Below, piece after piece: positions 18,501 to 27,607 of a stretch of 39,125 nucleotides of DNA; position 1 is the first letter of the stretch, and every line of letters begins with the position of its first letter. The translations under genes were made by a program, and so were the position numbers. The notes beneath the pieces were generated by a model that worked only from the letters and a program-made list of their open reading frames with translations, searched no databases and had not been told where the DNA came from. This DNA comes from Candidatus Woesearchaeota archaeon (lineage in GTDB: Archaea; Nanobdellota; Nanobdellia; Woesearchaeales; UBA11576), in contig JAFGJH010000016.1 in the NCBI GenBank assembly GCA_016929255.1, positions 1 to 39,125 on the forward strand. The letters are read 5' to 3'.

Positions 18501-21500
18501 AATTTCATAGAGATGATAGAGAAGCCGATAAAGTATGCCACGCAGATCACTTTGGGCATCTGCCTCCTGACCTACATCTCTAAGTTCATCGTGGACGCGA
18601 TGAAGAGCTATTACTGCAAGTGGAACAGCGCGCTCAAGGAGCTGAGCAAGGGCGGTATCAGGGGCATCGCCGGTTCTGCCGCCGAGATTGCGCAGGGCAA
18701 GATAGAGAAGGTCGCCGGCATGCACAATGAGATAGAGGGGGATGGGGCATGCAATGTCGAGTTCCCGCCGAATGTTGACGACACAAAGGAGGCCAATGAA
18801 GCCTGCAAGCAGTGCGCTGATTGGATTGGCAAGGCGCAGTGGGTGACTGACAAGTGGCACCTGTTCTGTGACAGGGTGATGTGCCCGTCTGTCCCTTCAC
18901 TGCAGCACTATATCAATACTCACTATACTGCGGGAAGGAGGAGCCTGTGGAGGCCTGGCGGTGATTCTGCCGCTGCACAGGCCACAGGCACGTGCACTCC
19001 TTTCAGCGATAGTGCCGCGGTCGACAACAGGAAGATAACCTCGCCGTGCAGCTGCGGGACCGGCACTTGTCAGGCCTCTGCAGGCGAGGCTGCCAGGGTG
19101 TGCAGGGGCAATGCCTGCGTCGACGTGACCCAGACCTGCAGGCCTTATTCTGCTTCATCTACTGCAGTGCTTGCCGCCGCAGACCTTGACAGCAACGGCC
19201 TTTGCAGGTGCGGAGACCTTGTCTGCATAGCAGGCCAGACCTGCGACATGACTGCGGGAAGGTGCGCAGGGCATACTGCGACGGCAGCGCCTGCTGAGGC
19301 TGCTGCTCCAATGCCTGCTGGTGCGCATCCCTGCGATGACAACCGTGTTGGCTGGAGCTGCCAGGACAAGTCGGATGCTTGCCCTACAGGGACTGCTGCT
19401 GTCTGTGCTACAACCCAAGGTTGTGTGCAGAATCAATGCCGAGCAGACGCCGCAAAAGTACTCTGCTGCCCGAACCCGTCTCCTGCAACACCTATTACGG
19501 GAGGTCCGACTCCTCCAGGGACTTCACCGCCGCTGATAATACAGGACATCAATGCCGAGTCCTTATCCCTGCCAACTCCTTCAGGCAGCGCTCCTCAGGT
19601 TCCTTTGATTACAGGGTTCACGGCTGGTGGCACGTCTGCCGGCAGTGCATCTTCACCGGCTCCTGCTGCAGCTTCTTCTGCTGACGGCTCCCGTGCCGGC
19701 GCTCCCAGGAATCCTGTGTATAATGATATTGCCGAAAAGTATACTGTTCAAAACACCTGGAAGCGCACTGACCTGAAGAACGCGAAGTCTGACTGCGAGT
19801 TCGCTGAGATGGGCCGCGGCCCTATCAGCGAGATGTTCAAGTTCTACGATGAAAACAAGGAGACTGACCTTGGCAGGATCTGCGAGGCAGGCCACATCCC
19901 GCAGGCTGCCTGCTGCCCGTTCGAGTACATGCAGGAGTGGGGATGGGGCATGTTCTGGTCCAATGAGGTGAAGATGTCCTACTGCCTTGCCGAGCCCGGA
20001 GCTGAGGAGTGCGGCATGGGCGAGACCATCCAGCGCGGCGTCACCGGCATCTGCCAGCCGAGCGGCAATGCTCCGCGCGCAGTGCCTGTGATACTTGACA
20101 GGCTGAAGTGGAGGTCTGATTATCCTTCTTCAAGCCTTAATATGGTCAATGATAATGTTGTCTACCTGGTTGATATCGACGAGAGCGGCAGCGCCAGGAG
20201 CGTCAGGCGAGGGTATTTCTCCAAGAGCGAGGTCGCCGAGGTGACCGGTGTGGTTGAGGCCTCGGGCAGGGTGGAGATATCGACCGGCAGCTATTTTGTG
20301 CCTGAGAATGAGTTTGATTCTGAAGACATGTCTACCTGGTTCCCTGAAAGGGACAACGCTGACCTGAGCAGGGATTCTGACGCGTTTCAGGAAGGTCTTA
20401 CCGCCTTCAAAACAAACCTCAGGCAGAGCATAGAGCGCGGTGAGATACAGCCGAGAAGCACGGGTTTTGTCATAAACGATGCTGCTTATGAGGAATGGTA
20501 CCGCCAGATATACGGCCTGCTCGGCGACCCCGGAAGGCAGTATCTTGCTCAGCCTGCGGGCAGCTTCATACAGTCGATACTCACTCTCTGCCTTTCAGGC
20601 ATACTTTCATGGATCGTGCAGTTCAAGCACATGCTTCAGCTGCTGCAGCAGTGTTTCCAGACCATTCTTGTCACCGGCGACGGCAGCTCTGGCCAGTGCC
20701 AGGCGCTGATAAGCCAGTACATCTGTGACTTGATAAAGGAGGCGATAAGCTGCCTTGTGAACAGGCTTGGCGGCGGCGCCAGCGCAAGGACCGGAATGGG
20801 CGGCATCAGCGGCATATTCGCGTCTATATCTGATGCTTCGAGGGGCATAACTGCTGAGGCGCAGTCAAGGTATGGCGACAGGAACCTGTTCGGCACTACC
20901 TTTGCTGCAGAGAATGTCCTGCATGACGCGTGCATATTCATGTTCACGGGCGAGTGGCCGACTGACTGGATGCAGGTGTTCGAGACCGCGGCCTACCTGC
21001 CGATAAACAGCACTGTGTTTGTCTTCCCTGTGACCAGGCGGTGGCAGGCTTATGATCCTGCGACAGGATACTCAAGGTATGTCTACAGGGTGGCGTATTC
21101 GTTCTTTGCCGGCGCGAACGTCCATTATGATGTTAAGCTGCACTGCTCCGGCCCGAATGAGATGTGCACCACTATCGACGGCGGCACAGAGCCCTGCGAC
21201 TGCAGCCATGATGATACAGGGCTCGCAAGGTATATTACTCAGGGAAGGCAGGTCGACATGCCGATACTGAGGCACCAGAGCGGCAACTGTCCTGAGAGCG
21301 GCGACATGACGCAGGGCCAGTTCTGCTCCGACGAGATACTGTTTGTCGGCGAGGGATTCCAGCCGCTGAGGTATGACAAGGTGGTCATAGATTACAGGCC
21401 CACCCAGCAGATGGGTGTGGGCAGCGCCGGCGGGATGTCCGCGACAGGCGGCTTCGGCGGCACTATCGCGTCGCCTCAGGCGGTGACCGGGAGGGGTGAA

Positions 21501-24500
21501 GGAACTATCCGCGAGATCGGCGGCCCTCCGCCTGGCCTGTGCAGGTTTGACATCGGCCAGCTTGCGTTCAGGTGCGGCATCGAGATCCCGCCTCTGGGCT
21601 ATGCCAGGTTCATCAGCGAGCCTCTGCTTGTCAAGGAGGCGAACCAGCCTTACACTATAGGTGACAACCTGATTGTGAGGGCGCAGATCCAGCAGGAGCT
21701 TCCTGCTGATGCGTCTTCATGCTCCGGCGACTGCCAGTTCACGAAGTACTTTGTGATAAAGGAGATTCTTAACCAGCAGAACGCACGCATCTACCCCCGG
21801 TCGAACAAGGAGGTGGTCGGTGAGCGCCTCAATGAGAACAGGGTGTATGACTTCACTATCTTCGACGAGAGGCAGTTCCCGCAGCACGTGAGGGAGAACG
21901 GCGAGGCGTTCCGGATAAAGGAGGAGCATTTCAGCATGAGGTCTTCCGGCACTGAGCGCATAACCGCGAAGCAGCCTTTCACAGGCCGCTGGACTTCTGG
22001 TTTCGTCAGGACGCCGATAATCGGTGAAGGGGTGGAGCCTCCGTACGCCATCAACTTCAGCTATCATGGAGGGGCTTTCTATTTCACTGTCCTCAATACA
22101 GAGGTGAACCTTGCTACCGGCGGAACAAGGACTGCTTTCACTCCTGCGGGGGCTGAGCAGCGCTGCGAGGTCCAGCCTGCGGTCATCGACCTGAATTCAG
22201 GGACCAATCCTGAGCTCGTTTGCGGCGGCATGAGGTTCAGCCTCAACCTGATGTCGATTGCCAACACTGTCAGGCGTGTCTCTGCAGGCACTGCGGGCTC
22301 TGCTCCGTCGTCAACAGCCATGCCTGAGGGGTCGCTGGTCATACACTGGGAGCAGCAGACCGGCGGTTCTACGACCGCGACCTGCACAGATGCTGAGCAG
22401 ACCTGGAAGATGACGCTTGAGATACGCGGCGCTGACTCTGTGGGCGGCGGCGGCTACCAGATGGGTACAGGCCCGATAAGCGACTATGAGACCAATGTCG
22501 AGCAGAAGAAGACTGTTGAGTTCAAGGTTGTATGCCGCGGTGGCCAGACAGGCCCTGCTGCGGGCTCGCTTTCTGACCTTGCGCGCATGTCTGCTGTCGT
22601 GAGGGCGGAGAACACCGCAGCCAACAAGACTTTCGGCCTTTGGGTTGATGACGCGACGCCTCTCGGACCGACAGAGGAGATCCGCGTGGGTGATTTCGTG
22701 TGGGTGGAGCCGGGGCCTCCGCCTGTCAGGCAGTCGGGCTTCAGGGTGAACATCGACTCCACTGCGCAGTTTGCGATACTGAACATGGATGTCGGCAGGA
22801 TGGATCTGATACCTGGCGATGACCTGAACATCTACAAGGCGGGGCAGCTGCTGATGCGCTGCGGGGAGGCGCCGTGCATAGAGAGCACAGGCGATTCGAA
22901 CAACCGCGTGATAAGGATAAGGCTGAGCGCCGGCGACCCGATATTTGAGTTCACAGGATTCAGGGCTGCTGCAGGCATTGAAGGGCTGCCTGCTGGGGGG
23001 GTTGTGCTGAGCAGGACAAACCCAGCCTATCCTTCAGCCACAGAGCCTTCGATAATGCTTCGTGAGCCGATACCTTCAGATGTGCGTGTCACTCTCAGCA
23101 GCTTCAGGCAGAATGATGATGGCTTCTCTATAATGTGCAACACTACCCCTGCGACCATGATTGACCCTGTGACTGTCGGCTTTGACTTCGACAGGATAGG
23201 GTATTCAGCGGCAGGGACTGTCTCTGTGGAAGGCATGACGCCGTGCAGCGGGACTGCGGGTGGTGCTGCTGTGCCTGCTGGTGGGGGTTCTCATGATTGT
23301 TTTGATAGTGCTGGTGTTGGGCGTGTCTGTTATTGTGGACCTGGTACTGGTGAAGGTGCTCTTCTGTGCGCGCCTAATCAGGTATGTCATGAGTGTGTTT
23401 CTGGCGAGTCTGGCTGTCATAGTAACAACTTCAAATGTGTTTCAGCAGGCGATGCCGGCGGTGCCGCAGTCACCGACATCCACTCTGAATCCTCTTCCCT
23501 CCCTGTTCCTTCAGCTCCTGCTCAGGGTGCCCCCCTGATCACCGGGTTTGCTACAGGGGAACAGCCGGGTGCGCCTCCGTCTCATGCAGGCACCAACACT
23601 TTGAGCGGTAACAGTGTGTCTGGCGGTTCTGGCCCTGCTTATGGTTTCTTTTCAGGCGGCGATACTGTATGGGTTGACCAGTCAGGCGCTACCCTGTCAG
23701 GCAATGTGGTTGTTAGAATCACTTGGGCAAGCAGCGCAGCGTCTCTTGTAGGGCATTTTGCTGCTTTGCGCAACGGCTACAGTTGCGGGACAGATACTAC
23801 TCAGGCTGCTGCTGAGGCCAAGTTTACAGGCTGTACTGCGGGGCCTTCTGCTTCAACATCAGGTGGCGGTGCTGCTTCATCTTCAGGCTCCGGTGGCGGT
23901 TCTCCGGGTGCAAGCGTCGCTGGTTCCATTCCTGCGGGCTCGCAGGACTGCTACGTGGTTGAGGGGAATTTGGTTTTTGTGAAGAGCCGTGGTGCTACTG
24001 GTAGGACAATAAGGGTCACAGGTCTGGTTGCGAAGGCTGCCACTGCCATCGCCAAGCTTTCTGACGCTGTGGGAAGGACTGTGGTTCTCACTTCACCCAG
24101 GCCTGAGCAGTACGGCGTGCGCGCTTCAGGGCTCTCGGGCGAGGGCCAGGTCATGATGAGGGACATCAGGATGGGCAGCGACAGCATCAGCATGAATGTA
24201 ACTGTCACGCAGGAAGGTGGGGCTGAGCTGTCGATTGAGCTGCTTCCGATGAGATTGAAAGCTGAGGCAGGGACCATGGTCGAGGCTGCGGGTGCAGGCG
24301 CGCTCATGGACTGCAGTGCTGGCCCGACCACTCCGCCGGGCTGTGTTGTCGCTCGCCAGACAGACAGGATAGTGTTCAGGCTGGACAGGCTGGCATCTCC
24401 TCTTGCGCTCAGGATTAGCGGGCTGGGCTCGACAACTAATGAGTGCGCCGATAAGCTGGCTGGTGAGTCCTGCTCCAAGGGCACGTGCTGGGAGCCGAAC

Positions 24501-25616
24501 ATACCTGGAATGAGCAAGGAATGCTACAGCCAGTGCAGGCAGCAGTATGTCAATGAACACCGTGATGCTATAATATCCAACCCGAGCAGCCTGCCTGGTG
24601 AGGGCAGCTTCTGCATACCTTCAAACGGCGCTTGCAATGTCCCAAAGACACCAGGGCTTTGTGCTGATTCGACGAGGATGTGCTGTTCTGATGGTAGTGG
24701 AGGTCCTCCTGTTTACCACGGATCTGCGCCTGCTGCGCCTGCTGCTGCTGCTGCTCCGCTTGCAAGCGGGACTTGTGAATACAGGGATTTTTTTGACCCT
24801 GATGCTGTTCTGATAGGCACTTGCAGGTATAACTGTCCTTTAGGAGGTATAGTCCCTTATGACCAGAAAATAAGGGATTGTGAGAGTGACGGTTACTGCT
24901 GCAGTGCGCCTTCAACTTGCACCGGCACTATTAGAGGCGGTACTTCTGTGATTTCGGGTGTGTGTGTGGATGAGTGTCCTTCTTATTTTATGGAGCTGGA
25001 AGAAAGTGATACTAGCACGTTCTGTAGACTGTTTGAGGGGGCTAAATGTTGCGGTGCTACTATAGCTGCAGGCTGCCCTATGGCTCCTATGGGTCCATTC
25101 CAGGTTTGTCCTCCGGGGTGCGATACTCAATGCGGTTTTCAATGTCAGGGTGACCTTAAGGAGTTGGTGTTGATTGATGGCAAGATGACTTGTGTTTATT
25201 ACTGCCAGTTTAATGCGCAGGCTGCACAGTCTAATTTGCCTTGCCTTTGCGGAAGCACTAAGATAACGACTGCGGGCGACTGGTGCTGCCAGGGGCTGAC
25301 GAGCGGAGCTTCCAATTACAGGATGTCCGCTGGTGATGCGGGGCACATAAGGAATAATTTGGGCACTTCTACCACTCCATGCGGAACCTGCGTTTATGCT
25401 GCAAGCCATGCTTGTTCACATTCGGCAGTGAATCCTGACGAGGATAAGTGCGGGTGTTATTTTGCCATGGCTGGAAATATATTTGAGGAGGAGTTGCTTT
25501 GCAGGAGTAACCCATGCGGTTTTAGGGAATGCCTGCAGTCGCACACGTTTACCTGCCCTGCATCATCTCCAAGCTGTACTCAGGGCGATTTCAGGTATTG
25601 CGTGAATAAGGCTTAA
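15573..25616 (+). CDS. giant Cys-rich surface protein with FnIII and Ig-like domains, about 3347 aa
   Basis: I choose ATG at 15573, one base after the previous stop, with GGAGGTGG at 15555-15562. It gives a proper signal peptide (core VALFIAWLMVLTPVYS), whereas ATG at 15519 adds a basic stretch before it. Order: FnIII-like domains (about 30-550, with DxxGNRG and DRAGNEG turns), Ig-like domains (to about 800), and a helical, partly hydrophobic part with LFCDRVMC (about 960-1110). Then come a Cys-rich part (1135-1310), a Ser/Pro/Gly linker with LITGF, a large mixed middle (1380-2560), a second Cys and linker part with LITGF (2570-2660), and a Cys-rich tail (2950-3347) with at least three CC motifs. 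No final membrane anchor is visible; inner hydrophobic segments or partners must hold it. It is likely a surface adhesin or scaffold, which is inference. Confidence 0.88.
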   Translation: MAGRAIDQHVCRVALFIAWLMVLTPVYSASALQLTFNPDSDVTVDDISAVINFTTDEPATARVRYGLEGRITESAESKPAKTGHSVLIRGIASSTRFQYYIEASNASATVRSPLDGGDFHYFTTEAPRDRSPPNAVRGLAAPTITRDSISLVWESSPADTDIDGYYVFRNGTLVGDLVREKSFTDSGLYYETEYEYKVGAVDLAGNRGVNTSVKATTRAESYTAIAISSFTAEATGTSVYATWTTNMEGHTRLKYSQNPLLLDQKKEDPEMVMQHNMTLPDMPANSNITVMAESCTAEGACANSTPVTVHTTQKIELALSVDGMDCDPGTITYANTNRLTVKGTASPGADLEVYVNGKKERFKRITSTGDFNFAGMDLDANRAQNDIRVFASDHSSPDKECLDTVMLDYMAPEVHFNNQTANLTFATQSSVQLGGNLTDEHKVTLYISVQGVDDTVAPPAPQNISDKAVAANSVTIRWDSLPGEVTDAYKLFIYRSDVPGGPIAFTEPSVTEYVDSNVSTATTYTYQVSVIDRAGNEGARSSPFSVTTLPNGTVAAPISHIVPPSPGLLLTKDYSPNNQSVQFTETVTNLFDGKNIITLKFVDEAGNMAEEKLEVTYEKEPPRIITPTAAEIQSQYSPTYMSELVIRGQVNKPVGEVWVWVNPRTASFTISADGSMTMASFEAAYPEEPVTKVELQENGTFEADVALATSIGAAISGTFTGSVDSGTVSGTGTTSASGVSTAGTGGAGGQNTIVMVAFDQYGRPSQPVQGTVLYTPCGENYYWTVKLNEGGNVLNTRELLEGLAAYGFGYELEWIGGGDATKAKAQNVVVRKATVGAKEREKYDFDWLSAEPRVLTQRGNATKGFIMINFAPQNPPGETYLEREQNLSGHRRGECWPLAGCIHLLLEMEITSDSAPLTGMYNASAGNPMPVGMQAIQPQKQCIDIKIMLDERIDFASSDFVKGLLEASLVAINATINFIEMIEKPIKYATQITLGICLLTYISKFIVDAMKSYYCKWNSALKELSKGGIRGIAGSAAEIAQGKIEKVAGMHNEIEGDGACNVEFPPNVDDTKEANEACKQCADWIGKAQWVTDKWHLFCDRVMCPSVPSLQHYINTHYTAGRRSLWRPGGDSAAAQATGTCTPFSDSAAVDNRKITSPCSCGTGTCQASAGEAARVCRGNACVDVTQTCRPYSASSTAVLAAADLDSNGLCRCGDLVCIAGQTCDMTAGRCAGHTATAAPAEAAAPMPAGAHPCDDNRVGWSCQDKSDACPTGTAAVCATTQGCVQNQCRADAAKVLCCPNPSPATPITGGPTPPGTSPPLIIQDINAESLSLPTPSGSAPQVPLITGFTAGGTSAGSASSPAPAAASSADGSRAGAPRNPVYNDIAEKYTVQNTWKRTDLKNAKSDCEFAEMGRGPISEMFKFYDENKETDLGRICEAGHIPQAACCPFEYMQEWGWGMFWSNEVKMSYCLAEPGAEECGMGETIQRGVTGICQPSGNAPRAVPVILDRLKWRSDYPSSSLNMVNDNVVYLVDIDESGSARSVRRGYFSKSEVAEVTGVVEASGRVEISTGSYFVPENEFDSEDMSTWFPERDNADLSRDSDAFQEGLTAFKTNLRQSIERGEIQPRSTGFVINDAAYEEWYRQIYGLLGDPGRQYLAQPAGSFIQSILTLCLSGILSWIVQFKHMLQLLQQCFQTILVTGDGSSGQCQALISQYICDLIKEAISCLVNRLGGGASARTGMGGISGIFASISDASRGITAEAQSRYGDRNLFGTTFAAENVLHDACIFMFTGEWPTDWMQVFETAAYLPINSTVFVFPVTRRWQAYDPATGYSRYVYRVAYSFFAGANVHYDVKLHCSGPNEMCTTIDGGTEPCDCSHDDTGLARYITQGRQVDMPILRHQSGNCPESGDMTQGQFCSDEILFVGEGFQPLRYDKVVIDYRPTQQMGVGSAGGMSATGGFGGTIASPQAVTGRGEGTIREIGGPPPGLCRFDIGQLAFRCGIEIPPLGYARFISEPLLVKEANQPYTIGDNLIVRAQIQQELPADASSCSGDCQFTKYFVIKEILNQQNARIYPRSNKEVVGERLNENRVYDFTIFDERQFPQHVRENGEAFRIKEEHFSMRSSGTERITAKQPFTGRWTSGFVRTPIIGEGVEPPYAINFSYHGGAFYFTVLNTEVNLATGGTRTAFTPAGAEQRCEVQPAVIDLNSGTNPELVCGGMRFSLNLMSIANTVRRVSAGTAGSAPSSTAMPEGSLVIHWEQQTGGSTTATCTDAEQTWKMTLEIRGADSVGGGGYQMGTGPISDYETNVEQKKTVEFKVVCRGGQTGPAAGSLSDLARMSAVVRAENTAANKTFGLWVDDATPLGPTEEIRVGDFVWVEPGPPPVRQSGFRVNIDSTAQFAILNMDVGRMDLIPGDDLNIYKAGQLLMRCGEAPCIESTGDSNNRVIRIRLSAGDPIFEFTGFRAAAGIEGLPAGGVVLSRTNPAYPSATEPSIMLREPIPSDVRVTLSSFRQNDDGFSIMCNTTPATMIDPVTVGFDFDRIGYSAAGTVSVEGMTPCSGTAGGAAVPAGGGSHDCFDSAGVGRVCYCGPGTGEGALLCAPNQVCHECVSGESGCHSNNFKCVSAGDAGGAAVTDIHSESSSLPVPSAPAQGAPLITGFATGEQPGAPPSHAGTNTLSGNSVSGGSGPAYGFFSGGDTVWVDQSGATLSGNVVVRITWASSAASLVGHFAALRNGYSCGTDTTQAAAEAKFTGCTAGPSASTSGGGAASSSGSGGGSPGASVAGSIPAGSQDCYVVEGNLVFVKSRGATGRTIRVTGLVAKAATAIAKLSDAVGRTVVLTSPRPEQYGVRASGLSGEGQVMMRDIRMGSDSISMNVTVTQEGGAELSIELLPMRLKAEAGTMVEAAGAGALMDCSAGPTTPPGCVVARQTDRIVFRLDRLASPLALRISGLGSTTNECADKLAGESCSKGTCWEPNIPGMSKECYSQCRQQYVNEHRDAIISNPSSLPGEGSFCIPSNGACNVPKTPGLCADSTRMCCSDGSGGPPVYHGSAPAAPAAAAAPLASGTCEYRDFFDPDAVLIGTCRYNCPLGGIVPYDQKIRDCESDGYCCSAPSTCTGTIRGGTSVISGVCVDECPSYFMELEESDTSTFCRLFEGAKCCGATIAAGCPMAPMGPFQVCPPGCDTQCGFQCQGDLKELVLIDGKMTCVYYCQFNAQAAQSNLPCLCGSTKITTAGDWCCQGLTSGASNYRMSAGDAGHIRNNLGTSTTPCGTCVYAASHACSHSAVNPDEDKCGCYFAMAGNIFEEELLCRSNPCGFRECLQSHTFTCPASSPSCTQGDFRYCVNKA

Positions 25617-26494
25617 TGAACATGGACGGAAACAGCGATTATCCAAAAGGAATTGCCAGGCAGCAGGGGTCTCAGCAGATCCAACAGGAAAGACCTGCTG
25701 CTGCAGGGGGCGCTCCTGCGCAGGTGCAGCAGTATCCTGAATCCCTGCCGCAGCAAGCTTCGCCAAGAAGTGTTTTTCACATACTTGACAGGCGTATGAT
25801 TATTCCTCTCGTGATCATCATATTTTTGATTGTTGCCGCAGGTGTTGTTTTTTTCAACCGTGGCTTTTTGTCGGGTGGCGGTTCCAAAGAGCTGGTCGAA
25901 TCAGCACCTTCAGCTTCAGGTGTTTCATCAGGCTCTGCAGGTTCGGGTCAGGGCATCGTTGAGGATTCTTTTGACAGGCGTGATGCCGCGGACGTTGAAA
26001 AGGCAGCAGGTTCTGTGGAATATCTTCTGGACGGGTGGTATCTGCAGGGTTCGGGATACCTTTCTTTGGATTCCTTCACCGGGCTTCGCAGGGATTCTGA
26101 GGCGAAGAACGGTTTCCAGGCAGGTTTTATCAGTCAGTTTTCGCGGGATATGCATGATGAGTACGCAAAGAAAGTCCTGAGTGTTTCCGCTTGCCGGTAT
26201 GGTTCTGGAGAAGGCGCCTTGTCGCAGATGCACGAAATTTACAGGATTTATTCATCCGGCGGAGGGGGTGATCAGGCGTTCGAGCCGGTCGCGATTGAGG
26301 ATTCTCCGGGGGAATCAAGCACCGCATTCATGTTGGTTTTCAGCAAATTTCCTGAGGTTGACGGTGAGATGTTCAGGTCAGTTTCAATCCTGTTCGTGGA
26401 AGGAAGTTACTTGTTTCAGGTCAGCGTCCAGGGATACACTGCAGGCATTGAAGAGGTCAGGGAGATTGCAGACCTGGTTGAATCGACGTTATAG
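25616..26494 (+). CDS. single-pass membrane protein with external domain, 292 aa
   Basis: The start codon overlaps the previous stop by one base (TAATG), a sign of coupled translation. Residues 1-55 are Gln/Pro-rich and cytoplasmic. A membrane helix runs from about 62 to 82 (MIIPLVIIIFLIVAAGVVFF), followed by a Ser/Gly linker. An outside domain of about 180 residues ends with a strand-helix pattern (FRSVSILFVEGSYLF, then a final helix) like small stress or lipid-linked alpha/beta domains. I cannot name the family. It takes the same place in module 2 as the 507-aa secreted protein does in module 1. Confidence 0.82.
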   Translation: MNMDGNSDYPKGIARQQGSQQIQQERPAAAGGAPAQVQQYPESLPQQASPRSVFHILDRRMIIPLVIIIFLIVAAGVVFFNRGFLSGGGSKELVESAPSASGVSSGSAGSGQGIVEDSFDRRDAADVEKAAGSVEYLLDGWYLQGSGYLSLDSFTGLRRDSEAKNGFQAGFISQFSRDMHDEYAKKVLSVSACRYGSGEGALSQMHEIYRIYSSGGGGDQAFEPVAIEDSPGESSTAFMLVFSKFPEVDGEMFRSVSILFVEGSYLFQVSVQGYTAGIEEVREIADLVESTL

Positions 26495-26500
26495 GTGTTC

Positions 26501-27403
26501 ATGATGAGCAGTTCAAAACCCTCCCTCATCGACTCCATCATCACTGACATAGAGGAATCGCGCCTGCTCAGGCTGGTCGCATCTTCGTTCAGGGCGTGGT
26601 ACACGAACTGGCCCTGGATCCTTCTCAGCGTGCTGGTGGATTTCCTTTTCCTCATCTCGGTGGGTGTCATAATAACCCTTATCCAGTTCACTCTCCTGGA
26701 GCATCTTGAGGCCCTGATGACCATGGCCGGCGAGGCCACCGGCGGGCTGATGAACATCTATAATGATTCTGCCGCGGTCGCCTCAGGCATGGGCATTGTG
26801 CAGGGCATGGACTTCCAGTACCATCTCGGCATAATCTTCAAGTATCTGGCGATCATGATAATTTCCTCGTTCGCCCTCTGGCTTGTCTTCCAGGGTATCA
26901 GCTGGTACATCGCTTACAGGATGTCCTCTGGCCCTAAGCACAGGCTTTCTTTCCTGGTATTCTGGAAGAACTTCGCTCTTGAGTCCCTGCCTTTCTATCT
27001 CCTTTCGATCGTCTGGATATTCCTTTCCATAAGGGTGCTTTTTGCGATAAAGATAAGCATGGTCCCTTTGATGAGCGAGGGTACGCTGAACTTCCTGTTC
27101 GTCCTCATGATACTCATAACATGGTATTTCGGCACGCTGTGCTACACCCTGGCCCGCAGGGATGCCTGGCAGAACTTCAGGCAGTGCTTTGTGTATGGCA
27201 TCATGAGGTTCCCTAAGGTGATACAGAGCTTCCTGTTCATGGCTGTCCTGTTCATCGTCATAGACCTTTTCCTGCGCATAGGCTTCATCAGGAGCGACCC
27301 TTTCGTCCTCATGGTCATAGGCACGATACTTTTCATGCCTGCGGTGGTCTTCGCAAGGATACTTCTGTTCAGGACGGCGCAGGAATACTGGGACAAGAGA
27401 TGA
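26501..27403 (+). CDS. six-helix membrane protein, about 300 aa
   Basis: Last gene of the + strand operon. ATG at 26501 is preferred to GTG at 26495, which touches the previous stop; ATG at 26504 is also possible. Hydrophobic segments: about 36-64, 108-136, 158-178, 190-212, 236-256 and 263-285. The first loop is long, as in the protein at 12508, and the spacing of the helices is alike, so the two are probably distant paralogs. The convergent DUF58 gene ends 370 bases away, across a gap filled with palindromes. Confidence 0.84.
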   Translation: MMSSSKPSLIDSIITDIEESRLLRLVASSFRAWYTNWPWILLSVLVDFLFLISVGVIITLIQFTLLEHLEALMTMAGEATGGLMNIYNDSAAVASGMGIVQGMDFQYHLGIIFKYLAIMIISSFALWLVFQGISWYIAYRMSSGPKHRLSFLVFWKNFALESLPFYLLSIVWIFLSIRVLFAIKISMVPLMSEGTLNFLFVLMILITWYFGTLCYTLARRDAWQNFRQCFVYGIMRFPKVIQSFLFMAVLFIVIDLFLRIGFIRSDPFVLMVIGTILFMPAVVFARILLFRTAQEYWDKR

Positions 27404-27607
27404 TTCTGCAGGCAGAATGCCGCGGCAGTATGCTGCAGGAGGCTTGCGGAGATGGGTGTCTACATTTTATTGCGGTGTAGTCACCTCATCTTGTGCGTCT
27501 TCCTGAATTGCGGGACCAGGAGTCTCAGGGTCGGCTTGGCGTCTCCCGTGTCGTCATACTCCTGGAGGCATGCATTCGGCTGCTGCTGCGCTGCTGCGCT
27601 ACAGGAG
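27404..27607. other. intergenic stretch rich in hairpins, no gene seen
   Basis: This holds several inverted repeats: TGCCGCGGCA (27418-27427) flanked by CTGCAG on both sides (27406-27411, 27433-27438), a strong hairpin at 27451-27490, and a run of CTG-like triplets near 27573-27598. No open frame with a ribosome site and no T-tract terminator was found. It lies between two convergent operons, so it may help end transcription from the + strand. Confidence 0.5.
27451..27490. repeat. long hairpin after the + strand operon
   Basis: GATG-GGTG-T-CTACA (27451-27464) pairs with TGTAG-T-CACC-T-CATC (27476-27490): thirteen base pairs with one mismatch and one bulge, around an eleven-base loop. No T-run follows, so it is not a standard terminator in either direction. 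Confidence 0.55.
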
